A stretch of 64,000 nucleotides of DNA, from positions 373,501 through 437,500 of the forward strand of contig NZ_AP024745.1 in the NCBI RefSeq assembly GCF_019704555.1, given 5' to 3'. Each line of letters opens with the position of its first letter. Positions within the stretch are counted from its first letter, which is position 1. Source of the DNA: Actinoplanes sp. L3-i22 (GTDB lineage: Bacteria > Actinomycetota > Actinomycetes > Mycobacteriales > Micromonosporaceae). This document shows positions 25,702 through 34,107 of the stretch, one piece after another. Below the pieces are notes generated by a model. That model ran no database searches and had not been told where the DNA came from. It was given only the letters and a program-made list of their open reading frames with translations. A program made the translations under genes and the position numbers.

Positions 25702-26238
25702 ATGAAGCGACGGGTGAGCCCCGACGAGCAACTGATGACCGCGCTCTACACGGAACACTATGCAGTTCTGATCAACTTCGTCTCGAGATACGTCTCCGAT
25801 CGGCACAAGGCCGAGGACCTGGTCCAGGAGACGTTGTTACGGGCGTGGAAGCACATCGACCACCTCGACCCGGAACCCGGGCGAACCAGGTCGTACCTGC
25901 TCACCATCGCTCGTAACGTGGTGACCAACGCGTGGCGGGCGGAACAGCGCCGGCCCCGGCTGGTCTCCGACGAGACCGCGGTCAACTCCGTGCCGTCGGC
26001 GGACAATGTGGATCAAATGGTGGAGGGCTGGCTGGTCGCGGAAGCGCTGGAACGGCTGTCCCCGGAACATCGGGCGGTGATACAGGCGATGTACTACGAG
26101 GGGCAGAGCGTGGCTGACGCGGCGCGACGGCTCTCGGTGCCGGAGGGCACGGTGAAATCGCGCGCCTACTACGCGGTTCGCGCGCTCCGCGCCGTATTCG
26201 AGGAGATGGGCATGCTCCGGAGCGGGGGTGTGTCATGA
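25702..26238 (+). CDS. ECF RNA polymerase sigma factor, SigL/SigK-like
   Basis: 178 aa. Region 2: LYTEHYAVLINFVSRYV, DRHKAEDLVQETLLRAWKHID; region 4: LSPEHRAVIQAMYYEGQSVADAARRLSVPEGTVKSRAYYAVRALR. ATG 25702 preceded by GAGGGGAGC; an upstream in-frame ATG (25648) lies inside the probable promoter. Its stop overlaps the ATG of a zinc anti-sigma gene, the usual arrangement for SigL/RslA-type pairs responding to envelope or redox stress. Confidence 0.94.
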   Translation: MKRRVSPDEQLMTALYTEHYAVLINFVSRYVSDRHKAEDLVQETLLRAWKHIDHLDPEPGRTRSYLLTIARNVVTNAWRAEQRRPRLVSDETAVNSVPSADNVDQMVEGWLVAEALERLSPEHRAVIQAMYYEGQSVADAARRLSVPEGTVKSRAYYAVRALRAVFEEMGMLRSGGVS

Positions 26239-26963
26239 GCGATCTCGACGAGCACGACAGCCTGCACCGTCTGTTGGGTGGCTATCTGCTGGGCGGGCTG
26301 GACGAGGCGGACACCGACAAGCTCGACGCGCACCTGCACGACTGCGCCGAGTGCCGGGCGGAACTGGACCGGCTCGCACCGGTACCGGAGATGCTGCAGC
26401 ACCTGCCGGATGCCCGGCACATGGGCGGCGACTTACCACCGCTCACGGTCGCGCCGACCGCGCGGCCGAGTCCGCAGAACATCGAGAGTCTGCTCGGCCG
26501 GATGCGGGCGGAGAAGACCAGGGAGACCCGGGTCAGCCGGACGCGCTGGCTGGTCGCGGCGTCGGTGGCGGTGATCGCGGCCGGGGCGATCGGCTACGGC
26601 GTGATCATCAACAACAACACCGGCGGCGACGGTACGACGCAGACCCCGCCCGTCGCGGCGCAGAGCGTCGTCGCGAACTTCCGGGCCGAGGCCGGCAGTG
26701 CCATGGGCGGTCAGGCGACCCTGGTCAAGAAGGCGTGGGGCGCCCAGGTCTCCCTGAACATGACCGGCATGTCGGGCAAGGCGCCGTTCTACTGCATCGT
26801 CAAACGCGCCGACGGCAAACAGGAACAGGCGGCGGTCTGGGGCGAGACGCCCGAGCACACCGCCAAGGTCGACGGGTCCAGCTCGTTCCCGGCGGCCGAC
26901 GTGAAGAGCATCGTGATCACCGACGCCGACGGAAAAGTGCTCGGCAGCGCGACGGTGACCTGA
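26235..26963 (+). CDS. Membrane anti-sigma factor (zf-HC2 / RskA-RslA type)
   Basis: 242 aa. The N-terminal zinc site is H33-x3-C37-x2-C40 in HLHDCAECR, the ZAS motif that binds the cognate ECF sigma factor and often senses thiol oxidation. One membrane helix at about 103-123 (WLVAASVAVIAAGAIGYGVII), then an extracytoplasmic domain resembling the RskA C-terminus. ATGA overlap with the sigma gene gives tight stoichiometric coupling. Confidence 0.93.
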   Translation: MSDLDEHDSLHRLLGGYLLGGLDEADTDKLDAHLHDCAECRAELDRLAPVPEMLQHLPDARHMGGDLPPLTVAPTARPSPQNIESLLGRMRAEKTRETRVSRTRWLVAASVAVIAAGAIGYGVIINNNTGGDGTTQTPPVAAQSVVANFRAEAGSAMGGQATLVKKAWGAQVSLNMTGMSGKAPFYCIVKRADGKQEQAAVWGETPEHTAKVDGSSSFPAADVKSIVITDADGKVLGSATVT

Positions 26964-26969
26964 GCAGAA

Positions 26970-26999
26970 TCGGGGGCATGTCACCGCACATGCCCCCGA
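26970..26999 (+). promoter_or_regulatory. Hairpin covering the S66 peptidase start codon
   Basis: Perfect 12-bp arms TCGGGGGCATGT (26970-26981) and ACATGCCCCCGA (26988-26999) around a CACCGC loop. Both candidate ATGs (26978 and 26990) lie in the arms. It could hide the start or act as a weak terminator after the anti-sigma gene. Confidence 0.6.
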
Positions 27000-28021
27000 A
27001 GCCGCGTCCCGGCGACCGGGTTGCCGTGCTCTCCCCGGCCTTCGCCGCGCCCGGCCTCTTCCCGGAGCGTCACGAGCAGGCGCTCCGCCGGATCCGCGAC
27101 GAGTTGGGGCTGGACCCGGTGGAGTTCCCGACCACCCGGCAGCTCGGCGCTCCCGCGGCCGACCGGGCCGCCGACCTGATGGCGGCCTGGGCCGACCCGA
27201 CGATCCGGGCGGTGTTCGCCACGATCGGCGGCGACGACCAGATCACCGTGCTGCCGCACCTCGACCCGGCGGTGTTCCGCGCCGACCCGAAGCCGTTCTT
27301 CGGGTTCTCGGACAACACCAACCTGCTGAACTGGCTGTGGGGGCACGGGCTCGGGGCCTACCACGGCGGGTCGACGATGATGCACCTCGCGCGCGGCGGC
27401 GGGATCCAGGCGGTGCACCTGGCCTCGCTGCGGGCCGCTCTCTTCGACGGCGGTGACCTGGTCATCGCGCCGGTCCCCGCGTTCAGCGAGGAGGAGACGG
27501 ACTGGGCTTCCGCTTCTGCGATGACGCCGCCTTTGGTGCCCAGCCCCGGCCACTTCTGGCACCTCGGTTCCCGATCAGAATCGGTCGTTACCGGGCCGAG
27601 CTGGGGCGGCAATCTGGAGATTCTGCACTGGAATCTGGCGGCTGATCGCTGGATCCGGCCGGTCGAGGACTATGCCGGGTGCGTGCTCCTGCTGGAGACG
27701 TCCGAGGAGATGCCGCCGGGCGAGGAGGTCTTCCGGATGCTCCGGAACTTCGGCGAGCGGGGGTTGTTGCGGCAGTTCCCGGCGGTTCTGGTCGGCACCG
27801 CCAAGGCGACGGTCTTCACCAGCCCGCGCCCGGTGGCGGAGCGCCGGCAGTACCGCGACGAGCAGCGGGAGGCGATCCTGCGGGCCTTCGCGGTCTACCA
27901 CCCGTCGGCGATGATCGTCTTCGGGGTCGATTTCGGTCACACCGATCCGCAGTATGTCCTCCCCTACGGCGGCCGGATCACGGTCGACGGGCCGGCCGAG
28001 AAGATCACCGCGCACTTCTAA
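26978..28021 (+). CDS. S66 family peptidase (LD-carboxypeptidase/MccF-like)
   Basis: 347 aa. Catalytic triad visible as Ser111 (GFSDNTNL), Glu240 (CVLLLETSEEMP) and His321 (DFGHTDPQ). LD-carboxypeptidases trim the terminal D-Ala of tetrapeptides in wall recycling; MccF-type relatives cleave acyl-sulfamoyl adenylates for self-immunity. No signal peptide, so a cytoplasmic role. Begins 15 nt after the anti-sigma stop, within a hairpin; ATG 26990 is an alternative start. Repeat copy B starts just after its stop. Confidence 0.9.
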   Translation: MSPHMPPKPRPGDRVAVLSPAFAAPGLFPERHEQALRRIRDELGLDPVEFPTTRQLGAPAADRAADLMAAWADPTIRAVFATIGGDDQITVLPHLDPAVFRADPKPFFGFSDNTNLLNWLWGHGLGAYHGGSTMMHLARGGGIQAVHLASLRAALFDGGDLVIAPVPAFSEEETDWASASAMTPPLVPSPGHFWHLGSRSESVVTGPSWGGNLEILHWNLAADRWIRPVEDYAGCVLLLETSEEMPPGEEVFRMLRNFGERGLLRQFPAVLVGTAKATVFTSPRPVAERRQYRDEQREAILRAFAVYHPSAMIVFGVDFGHTDPQYVLPYGGRITVDGPAEKITAHF

Positions 28022-28022
28022 G

Positions 28023-28158
28023 TTCAAGATCTTCTTTGCCTCGGCTGCGGCCAATAACTGATCGTCGCTCCCGCGGGGACCCTTCCGGGCCTCGCAAGGG
28101 CGCGGGGCGCCCAGAACGCGAGACCCTCCAGGGCGACGTCCGAGGGTGGTTGCGCTTT
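28023..28158 (+). repeat. 136-bp dispersed repeat, copy B
   Basis: Inverse-oriented partner of 23091-23226, 127/136 identical, beginning 2 nt after the S66 stop codon. Both copies lie in the same sense directly downstream of a gene (S66 here, rhodanese at copy A). The frame reading ITDRRSRGDPSG stays open in both copies. Confidence 0.9.
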
Positions 28159-28253
28159 ACCCCAAACCCCAACCCGGTGATCCCGACCTTCGTCGTGCAC
28201 GCTGCGGTCAGCACCGTCGGACCGCAGCCGCTGACCGTGACCGGAACTGATCG

Positions 28254-28284
28254 CCTCCCGTGGGGGAGCGCCCCCCAGGGGAGG
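28254..28284. terminator. Hairpin between convergent genes
   Basis: CCTCCC-G-TGGGG paired with CCCCA-G-GGGAGG around a short loop. A second hairpin (GGTCAGC 28206-28212 / GCTGACC 28230-28236) lies just before it. Together they probably end the S66 and MFS transcripts. Confidence 0.55.
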
Positions 28285-28315
28285 CTACGACGACAGTGTG
28301 AGGGCTGGTGGGTGG

Positions 28316-29806
28316 CTACGGCTGGGTCTGGACCTGGGTCTGGGGGTCGGGGTGCGGCTGGGGGTGGACCGGGGGTGAGGCCGGGTCGCAGAAGGAGCGG
28401 TTGGGGGTGGGCTTCGGCGGCAGGCGGGTGGGGATCACGGCGAAGGCGGTCAGAGCGCCGGCCCCCATCAGGGCGGCGCAGATCAGCATGGCGTGCTGGT
28501 AGACCGGGTGGAGCTGGGTGGACTCGGTGAGGGAGCCCGAGCCCAGGCCGGCGGCCAGCGGCAGGACCGCGACCGAGAGCAGGCCGGCCGCCCGGGCCAC
28601 CGCGTTGTTGACCCCCGAGGCGATGCCGGCGTGCGCGTCGTCCAGAGCACCGAGCGCGGTGGCGGTGAGCGGGGCGACCAGCAGCGCCAGCCCGAGGCCG
28701 AAGAGGATGACCGCGGGCAGGACCCGGGTCAGGTAGGGCGCGTGCGGCCCGATCGTCGACATCAGCACCAGGGCGGCGCCGCAGAGCAGCGGGCCGACGG
28801 TCATCGGGATGCGTGGCCCGATCCGCTGGCCGAGGGCGCCGCCGCGGGCCGAGAGCAGCAGCATGATCACCGTCACCGGGAGCATGGCCAGGCCCGCGGT
28901 GATCGCCGAATAGCCCGCCACCACCTGCAGGTTGACCACGACCAGGAAGAACACGCCACCGTTCGCCGCGTAGACCAGGAAGGTCACCAGGTTGGCGCCG
29001 GTGAAGGAGCGGTGCCGGAAGATCTCCGGCGGCACCATCGGGTGCGGCGAGCGCATCTCGGCGAGGACGAACGCGGTCATCCCCAGCACGCCGATGAGCA
29101 GCGGGATCAGCACGACCGGCGAGCCCGCGCCGTGCGCCGGCCAGGCGGTGAACCCGTAGGTCAGGCCGCCCAGCCCGGCCGCCCCGAAGAGCAGCCCGGC
29201 CAGGTCGAAGCTGCGGGCGGCGCCCGGGTCGCGGGACTCCGGCACGTGGCGGGCGGCCACCCAGAGGACCAGCGCCGCGACCGGCACGTTGATCAGGAAC
29301 AGGAACCGCCAGCTGCCGATCTCCAGCAGCCAGCCGCCGAGGAACGGCCCGAGCGCCCCACCGACGCCGCCGAGCCCGGACCAGGCGCCGATCGCCTTGG
29401 CCCGATCGTCCGGCACGAAGGAGGCCTCCAGGATGGCGAGCGCGCCCGGGGTGAGCAGCGCGCCGCCGATGCCCTGCAGCACCCGGGCGGCGATCAGCAG
29501 CTCGATGTTCGGGGCGAGGCCGCAGAGCAGCGAGGCCAGCGCGAACCAGGTGACGCCGGCCATGAAGACCCGCTTGCGGCCGAGCCGGTCGCCGAGCGAG
29601 CCGCCGACCAGGATCAGGGCGGCGAGGGAGAGCGCGTAGCCGTTGATCGTCCACTGCAGGCCCGCCGCGGAGGCGCCCAGGTTCCGCCCCAGCTCGGGGA
29701 GGGCCAGGTTGACCACCGTGGCGTCGACGAACGCCAGGCTGGAGCCGAGCACGGTGGCCAGCAACACCAGACGTCCGGCGTTGGTGCCGTACCGAACCGG
29801 ATTCAT
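28316..29806 (-). CDS. MFS transporter, DHA2-type (14 TM)
   Basis: 496 aa. TM1 motif LAFVDATVVNLALPELGRNLG and motif A GGSLGDRLGRKRVFMAG are those of drug:H+ antiporters; LQGIGGALLTPGALAIL follows. The C-terminal tail is a Pro/Gln/Thr-rich stretch of about 35 residues (PPVHPQPHPDPQTQVQTQP end) with no membrane character. Substrate unknown. No linked regulator; the divergent side is a small response-regulator gene that is itself on the same strand. Confidence 0.92.
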   Translation of the reverse strand: MNPVRYGTNAGRLVLLATVLGSSLAFVDATVVNLALPELGRNLGASAAGLQWTINGYALSLAALILVGGSLGDRLGRKRVFMAGVTWFALASLLCGLAPNIELLIAARVLQGIGGALLTPGALAILEASFVPDDRAKAIGAWSGLGGVGGALGPFLGGWLLEIGSWRFLFLINVPVAALVLWVAARHVPESRDPGAARSFDLAGLLFGAAGLGGLTYGFTAWPAHGAGSPVVLIPLLIGVLGMTAFVLAEMRSPHPMVPPEIFRHRSFTGANLVTFLVYAANGGVFFLVVVNLQVVAGYSAITAGLAMLPVTVIMLLLSARGGALGQRIGPRIPMTVGPLLCGAALVLMSTIGPHAPYLTRVLPAVILFGLGLALLVAPLTATALGALDDAHAGIASGVNNAVARAAGLLSVAVLPLAAGLGSGSLTESTQLHPVYQHAMLICAALMGAGALTAFAVIPTRLPPKPTPNRSFCDPASPPVHPQPHPDPQTQVQTQP

Positions 29807-29843
29807 GCGCCGACCCTACGCCGCGTCCGGTGTCAGCCAGGTG

Positions 29844-30329
29844 TCAAGCCGAGTGTCGTATCTGGATCTCTTCGTAACGAGTGGGCGGTGCCGTCGGGCG
29901 TACGTGCCGGGCGGCGGCCAGTGCGGCCCGGGCCGCGGCCGACGAGCGGATCATCCCGGTGCCCGGGCGGCGCAGCAGGTCGCCGAGTCGGGCCACCAAC
30001 TCGTCGCGGGCGAACGGCTTGCAGAGGTAGTCGTCGGCCCCGGCGTGCAGGGCGTCGGTGACCCGTTCGTGGTGCACGTCCGCGCTGACCACCATGATCG
30101 GTAAGGACTCCAGGGCCGGATCGTCGCGTATTCGGCGACACAGCTCGATGCCGGACGGACCGGGCATCCGCACGTCGATCAGGGCCGCGTCGACGCCGCC
30201 GCGGGCCAGCACCTGGAGCGCGCTGTCGGCGTCGTCGGCGGTGACGACCTGGTAGCCGAAGCGGCGCAGGGCGAGCGAGAGCAGATCCCGGTGGTCGGCC
30301 TCGTCGTCGGCGATCAGAACGGTGAACAC
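29844..30329 (-). CDS. Stand-alone response regulator receiver protein
   Basis: 161 aa receiver domain (CheY-like) from GTG 30329, with CTGGAGG 5 nt upstream. Acidic pocket D8-D9, phospho-acceptor Asp52 in ALIDVRMPG, Ser in VVSADV and Lys in YLCKPFARDE. No DNA-binding output domain; a 40-residue Ala/Arg-rich tail follows. No kinase nearby, so it probably works as a phosphorelay or protein-interaction module. Confidence 0.88.
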   Translation of the reverse strand: MFTVLIADDEADHRDLLSLALRRFGYQVVTADDADSALQVLARGGVDAALIDVRMPGPSGIELCRRIRDDPALESLPIMVVSADVHHERVTDALHAGADDYLCKPFARDELVARLGDLLRRPGTGMIRSSAAARAALAAARHVRPTAPPTRYEEIQIRHSA

Positions 30330-30448
30330 GCGGGCCTCCAGAGTGCGGGCAGCGACGGGCCTACTCCTGTTCGGCAACTGGGTGGAGCCGCTGAGCCGTT
30401 GCGGGTTTGAATCAGCGGACCGGATCGGCGTATCGAGCAGGAGGACAA

Positions 30449-30952
30449 ATGATCAGAACGGCGCGTGCGGACGACATTCCCGAGATGCAGCGCATCGAGG
30501 TCGAAGCGGGCCGGATGTTCCTGACACTGGACATGGGGCTGGTCGCGGGGGACGAGCCGTTGAGCACCGCCGAGCTGCTCGACTATCAGCGGGACGGGCG
30601 GGCCTGGGTGGTCGCGGACGCGGCGGATCGGCCCATCGCGTACGCAATCGCGCTTTTTGCCGACCGCGTGGCGCACCTTGAGCAGGTTTCCGTGCACCCC
30701 GCCTGCGCCGGCCGAAGGCTCGGCGCGGATCTGGTCGAGCGCGTCGCCGGATGGGCCCGGGAGCAGGGCTCACCGGCGCTGACCCTGACCACGTTCGCCG
30801 ACGTCCCGTGGAACGCGCCGTACTACGAGCGCCTCGGCTTCCGGCGGCTGGCCGACGACGAGATCACCCCGGAGCTGCGCGCGATCCGTGCCGAGGAGGC
30901 CGCCCACGGCCTGGACCGATGGCCCCGTCTCGCCATGCGTCGCGAGCTCTGA
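30449..30952 (+). CDS. GNAT family N-acetyltransferase
   Basis: 167 aa GCN5-type acetyltransferase. The acetyl-CoA site is seen in LEQVSVHPACAGRRLGADLVERV (V-x-x-x-x-R/G-x-G-x-A/L type), and N-A-P-Y-Y-E-R-L-G-F-R is the typical last motif. ATG 30449 has AGGAGG 6 nt upstream. Substrate not predictable; monocistronic and divergent from the receiver gene. Confidence 0.92.
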   Translation: MIRTARADDIPEMQRIEVEAGRMFLTLDMGLVAGDEPLSTAELLDYQRDGRAWVVADAADRPIAYAIALFADRVAHLEQVSVHPACAGRRLGADLVERVAGWAREQGSPALTLTTFADVPWNAPYYERLGFRRLADDEITPELRAIRAEEAAHGLDRWPRLAMRREL

Positions 30953-30971
30953 CAGGCCATAGGGTGAGGGA

Positions 30972-32006
30972 ATGCGCGCTGCCGTCTACACCGAGTCCGG
31001 TTCCGCCTCCGAGGTCCTCAAGATTGTCGACCATGAGTTGCCGCTGACCGCCGCGGACGAGGTGCGGGTCCGGATCGTGCTGTCGGCGGTGAACCCGACC
31101 GACACCGGCACCCGAGCCGGGCGCGGCGTGCCGGACGGGGTGGCGCCCCCGCGGGTGCCGAACCAGGACGGCGCCGGCGTGGTCGACTCGCTCGGCGAGG
31201 GCGTCGGCGACCTGGAGCCGGGGGACCGGGTCTGGGTCTGGGACGCCGGCTTCGGCCGGGCGAACGGCACCGCCCAGGAGTACGTGGTGCTGCCCCGCCG
31301 CCAGGTCGTCCGGATGAACGACGACGTCCCGTTCGAGGTCGGCGCGGCGCTGGGCATCCCGGCGCTGACCGCGCACCGCTGCCTGACCGTGGCCAGCGAC
31401 GGCCCGGCCCGGTTGGGGCCGGGCGCCCTGGAGGGGCGGACGGTGCTGGTCGCGGGCGGCGCGGGCGCGGTCGGCAACGCCGCGATCCAGCTCGCCAAGT
31501 GGGCCGGCGCGACCGTGCTGACCACGGTGAGCGGCAAGGACAAGGGCGTGCTGGCGAGCGCGGCCGGCGCCGACCTGGTGATTGACTATCGCGAGGAGGA
31601 CGTGGCCGCCCGGATCCGGGAGTTCAGCGAGACCGGGCCGAACGTGATCGTCGAGGTCAACACCGACAACCTGGAGCTCGACCTGGACGTGATCGCGCCG
31701 GGCGGCAACATCGCGATCTACGTCGGCGGCAAGTTCAGCGTGCCGAGCTTCCAGGCGATGCTGAAGAACGCCAGCCTGGACTTCGTGCTGACCTACACCA
31801 CCACGCCGGCGGAGAAGGACGACGCGGTGGCCGCGGTCGCCGACGCGGCGAACTCGGGCGCGTTCCGGGTCGGCGCCGAGCACGGCCTGCCGATCCTCCG
31901 CTTCCCGCTGGACGGGGACGGGGTGGCGCGGGCACACGAAGCCGTCGAGAATCACGCGGTCGGCAAGGTCGTGATCGAGGTGACCAGCCCGGGTTGGTCG
32001 GGTTAA
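30972..32006 (+). CDS. NADPH:quinone reductase-like MDR protein
   Basis: 344 aa medium-chain dehydrogenase/reductase without zinc-binding Cys clusters. GroES-like half (VRVRIVLSAVNPTDTGTRAG), then Rossmann half with VLVAGGAGAVGNAAIQLAKWAGA and G-A-D-L-V-I-D-Y. Quinone/zeta-crystallin-type NADPH oxidoreductase is the expected activity. The stop lies in a GGGTTAACCC palindrome, 66 nt before the kinase gene. Confidence 0.9.
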   Translation: MRAAVYTESGSASEVLKIVDHELPLTAADEVRVRIVLSAVNPTDTGTRAGRGVPDGVAPPRVPNQDGAGVVDSLGEGVGDLEPGDRVWVWDAGFGRANGTAQEYVVLPRRQVVRMNDDVPFEVGAALGIPALTAHRCLTVASDGPARLGPGALEGRTVLVAGGAGAVGNAAIQLAKWAGATVLTTVSGKDKGVLASAAGADLVIDYREEDVAARIREFSETGPNVIVEVNTDNLELDLDVIAPGGNIAIYVGGKFSVPSFQAMLKNASLDFVLTYTTTPAEKDDAVAAVADAANSGAFRVGAEHGLPILRFPLDGDGVARAHEAVENHAVGKVVIEVTSPGWSG

Positions 32007-32071
32007 CCCTACTGCCGGCCGGGCGGTCCGCAGGATCGGAACGGCGGGCTCCGATGCCTAGCGTGGAGGAC

Positions 32072-33379
32072 ATGACAATCTCGTACGCCGATGCTCCGGC
32101 CACCACCCCCGCCCCGGCCCGGCGATACCTGCGTCAGCTGGGCGTCGACACGCAGTATGTGCTGCTCGGCTTCCCGATCGGGCTGATCACGCTGGTGCTC
32201 TGCATCGCCGGGTTCGCGATCGGGGTCAGCACCGCGATCATCTGGATCGGCCTGCCGCTGCTGGCCGGCGCGCTCGCGATGTCCCGCGGGTTCGCGCATC
32301 TGGAACGGCTGCGGATCGGGCCGGTGCTGCGCCGGCGGATCCCACATCCGCACTATCGCTCGTCCCGGGCGAAGAGCTGGGTCGGCCGGATGTTCAGCCC
32401 ACTCGCCGACGGTCAGTCCTGGTTGGACCTGGTGCACGGGATCTTCCGGTTCATCCCGAGCACGATCGCGTTCTGCTTCGTCTTCACCTGGTGGACCGGG
32501 GTGCTGAGCGGCCTCACGTACGCGCTGTGGGACTGGGCGCTCCCGCACACGCCGGACAACCAGGAGCTGCCCGAGCTGCTCGGCTTCCAGGACACCGCCC
32601 TCGTCCGGATCACCTTCTACCTGCTGATGGGCCTGTTCTTCGCGATCACGCTGATCCCGGTGGTGCGCGGCTCGGCGCTGCTCGAGGCGCAGTTCGCCCG
32701 AGGCCTGCTCAGCGGGGTCGACGAGCTGCGCCAGCAGGTGGCCGACGCGAACGCCGCCCGGGACACCGCGCTGGGCCAGAAGGCGGCCGCCGTCTCGGCC
32801 GAGGCCACCGCGCTGCGCAGGCTGGAGCGGGACATCCACGACGGCCCGCAGCAGCGGCTGGTCCGGCTCGCCATGGACCTGGGCCGTGCCGAGCAGCAGT
32901 TCGCCTCCGACCCGGAGGCGGCCCGGGCGACCGTCGCCGAGGCGCTCAGCCAGACCCGGGAGACGCTCGACGAGCTGCGCGCCCTGTCCCGCGGGATCGC
33001 CCCGCCGATCCTGGTGGACCGGGGCCTGCAGGCGGCGCTGACCGCGCTGGCCGGCCGCTGCACCGTCCCGGTCGACCTGGACGCCCCGTTCTTCGAGCGG
33101 ATGGACCCGTCGGTCGAGTCGACGGCGTACTTCGTGGTCGCCGAGGCCCTGACCAACGTCGCCAAGCACAGCCACGCCAGCGAGGTGCAGGTCAGCGTCC
33201 AGCGGATCGCCACCGGCCTGCTGGTGACCGTCTCGGACGACGGGGTGGGCGGCGCGAGTCTGGCCAAGGGGCACGGCCTGGCCGGCCTGGACGACCGGGT
33301 CACGGCGGCCGGCGGGGTGCTGGCCGTGGACAGCGCCGAGGGAGAGGGAACCCGGCTGACGGCGGCGCTGCCACTCTGA
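32072..33379 (+). CDS. Two-component sensor histidine kinase (HisKA_3, Sensor domain)
   Basis: 435 aa from ATG 32072 (GGAGGA closely upstream; in-frame ATG 32054 also possible). N-terminal membrane Sensor domain with two pairs of helices (about 28-70 and 128-200), short coiled coil, HisKA_3 dimerisation with His256 in ERDIHDGPQQRLVRLAMDL, and HATPase with N-box E-A-L-T-N-V-A-K-H and DDGVGG. Pairs with the NarL-type regulator 12 nt downstream; stimulus unknown, possibly envelope stress. The MMPL exporter gene follows. Confidence 0.93.
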   Translation: MTISYADAPATTPAPARRYLRQLGVDTQYVLLGFPIGLITLVLCIAGFAIGVSTAIIWIGLPLLAGALAMSRGFAHLERLRIGPVLRRRIPHPHYRSSRAKSWVGRMFSPLADGQSWLDLVHGIFRFIPSTIAFCFVFTWWTGVLSGLTYALWDWALPHTPDNQELPELLGFQDTALVRITFYLLMGLFFAITLIPVVRGSALLEAQFARGLLSGVDELRQQVADANAARDTALGQKAAAVSAEATALRRLERDIHDGPQQRLVRLAMDLGRAEQQFASDPEAARATVAEALSQTRETLDELRALSRGIAPPILVDRGLQAALTALAGRCTVPVDLDAPFFERMDPSVESTAYFVVAEALTNVAKHSHASEVQVSVQRIATGLLVTVSDDGVGGASLAKGHGLAGLDDRVTAAGGVLAVDSAEGEGTRLTAALPL

Positions 33380-33391
33380 CAGAGTGGCCGC

Positions 33392-34036
33392 ATGCGAGTG
33401 GTAATCGCCGATGACGCGGTCCTGTTGCGCGAGGGACTGATCCGGCTTGTCGAGGAGAACGGCCACACCGTGGTGGCGGCCGTCGGCGACGGGCCATCCC
33501 TGGTCGAGGCGGTCGTCGAGCATCGTCCGGACGTCTCGATCGTGGACGTCCGGATGCCGCCGTCGCACACCGACGAGGGCCTGCGGGCGGCGGTGGAGGC
33601 GCGCAGCCGGGTCCCGGGCACGCCGATCCTGGTGCTCTCGCAGTACGTCGAGGTCTCGTACGCCGATGACCTGCTGGCCGATCGCCGAGGGGCGGTCGGC
33701 TATCTGCTCAAGGACCGGGTGTCGCTGGTCGCCGACTTCCTGGACGGCCTGCGCCGGGTCGCCGACGGCGGGACCGTGCTCGACCCCGAGGTGGTCGGCC
33801 AGTTGCTGGTCCGGCGCCGGCGGGACGATCCGCTGCGCAGCCTGACCCCGCGCGAGCGCGAGGTGCTGGGCCTGATGGCGGAGGGCATGTCGAACACCGC
33901 GGTGGCCCGCAAGATGGTGGTCACCGAGGGCGCGGTGGAGAAGCACGTGCGCAACATCTTCACCAAGCTCGACCTCCACCAGGACGAGGAGCAGCACCGA
34001 CGCGTCCTGGCGGTGCTGGCCTACCTACAGACGTAG
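33392..34036 (+). CDS. NarL/LuxR-family response regulator
   Basis: 214 aa. Receiver domain with D7-D8, Asp52 (SIVDVRMPPSHTDEGL) and Lys in GYLLKDRV; LuxR-type HTH in LTPREREVLGLMAEGMSNTAVARKMVVTEGAVEKHVRNIFTKL. The insert PPSHTDEG after the phospho-Asp is typical for the actinobacterial partners of Sensor-domain kinases. Probably controls the MMPL gene 71 nt downstream, by position. Confidence 0.95.
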   Translation: MRVVIADDAVLLREGLIRLVEENGHTVVAAVGDGPSLVEAVVEHRPDVSIVDVRMPPSHTDEGLRAAVEARSRVPGTPILVLSQYVEVSYADDLLADRRGAVGYLLKDRVSLVADFLDGLRRVADGGTVLDPEVVGQLLVRRRRDDPLRSLTPREREVLGLMAEGMSNTAVARKMVVTEGAVEKHVRNIFTKLDLHQDEEQHRRVLAVLAYLQT

Positions 34037-34107
34037 GGTTATCCCCACCCCGGTTCGGGGGCTCGCCGGATTCATGATGATCTCCGTGATCCATAGCGTT
34101 CTCAGGC

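Noticed and set aside
23091..28158. Composite transposon bounded by the inverted 136-bp repeats
   Set aside because: The enclosed genes are ordinary chromosomal ones, no transposase or target duplication is visible; kept as a repeat only.
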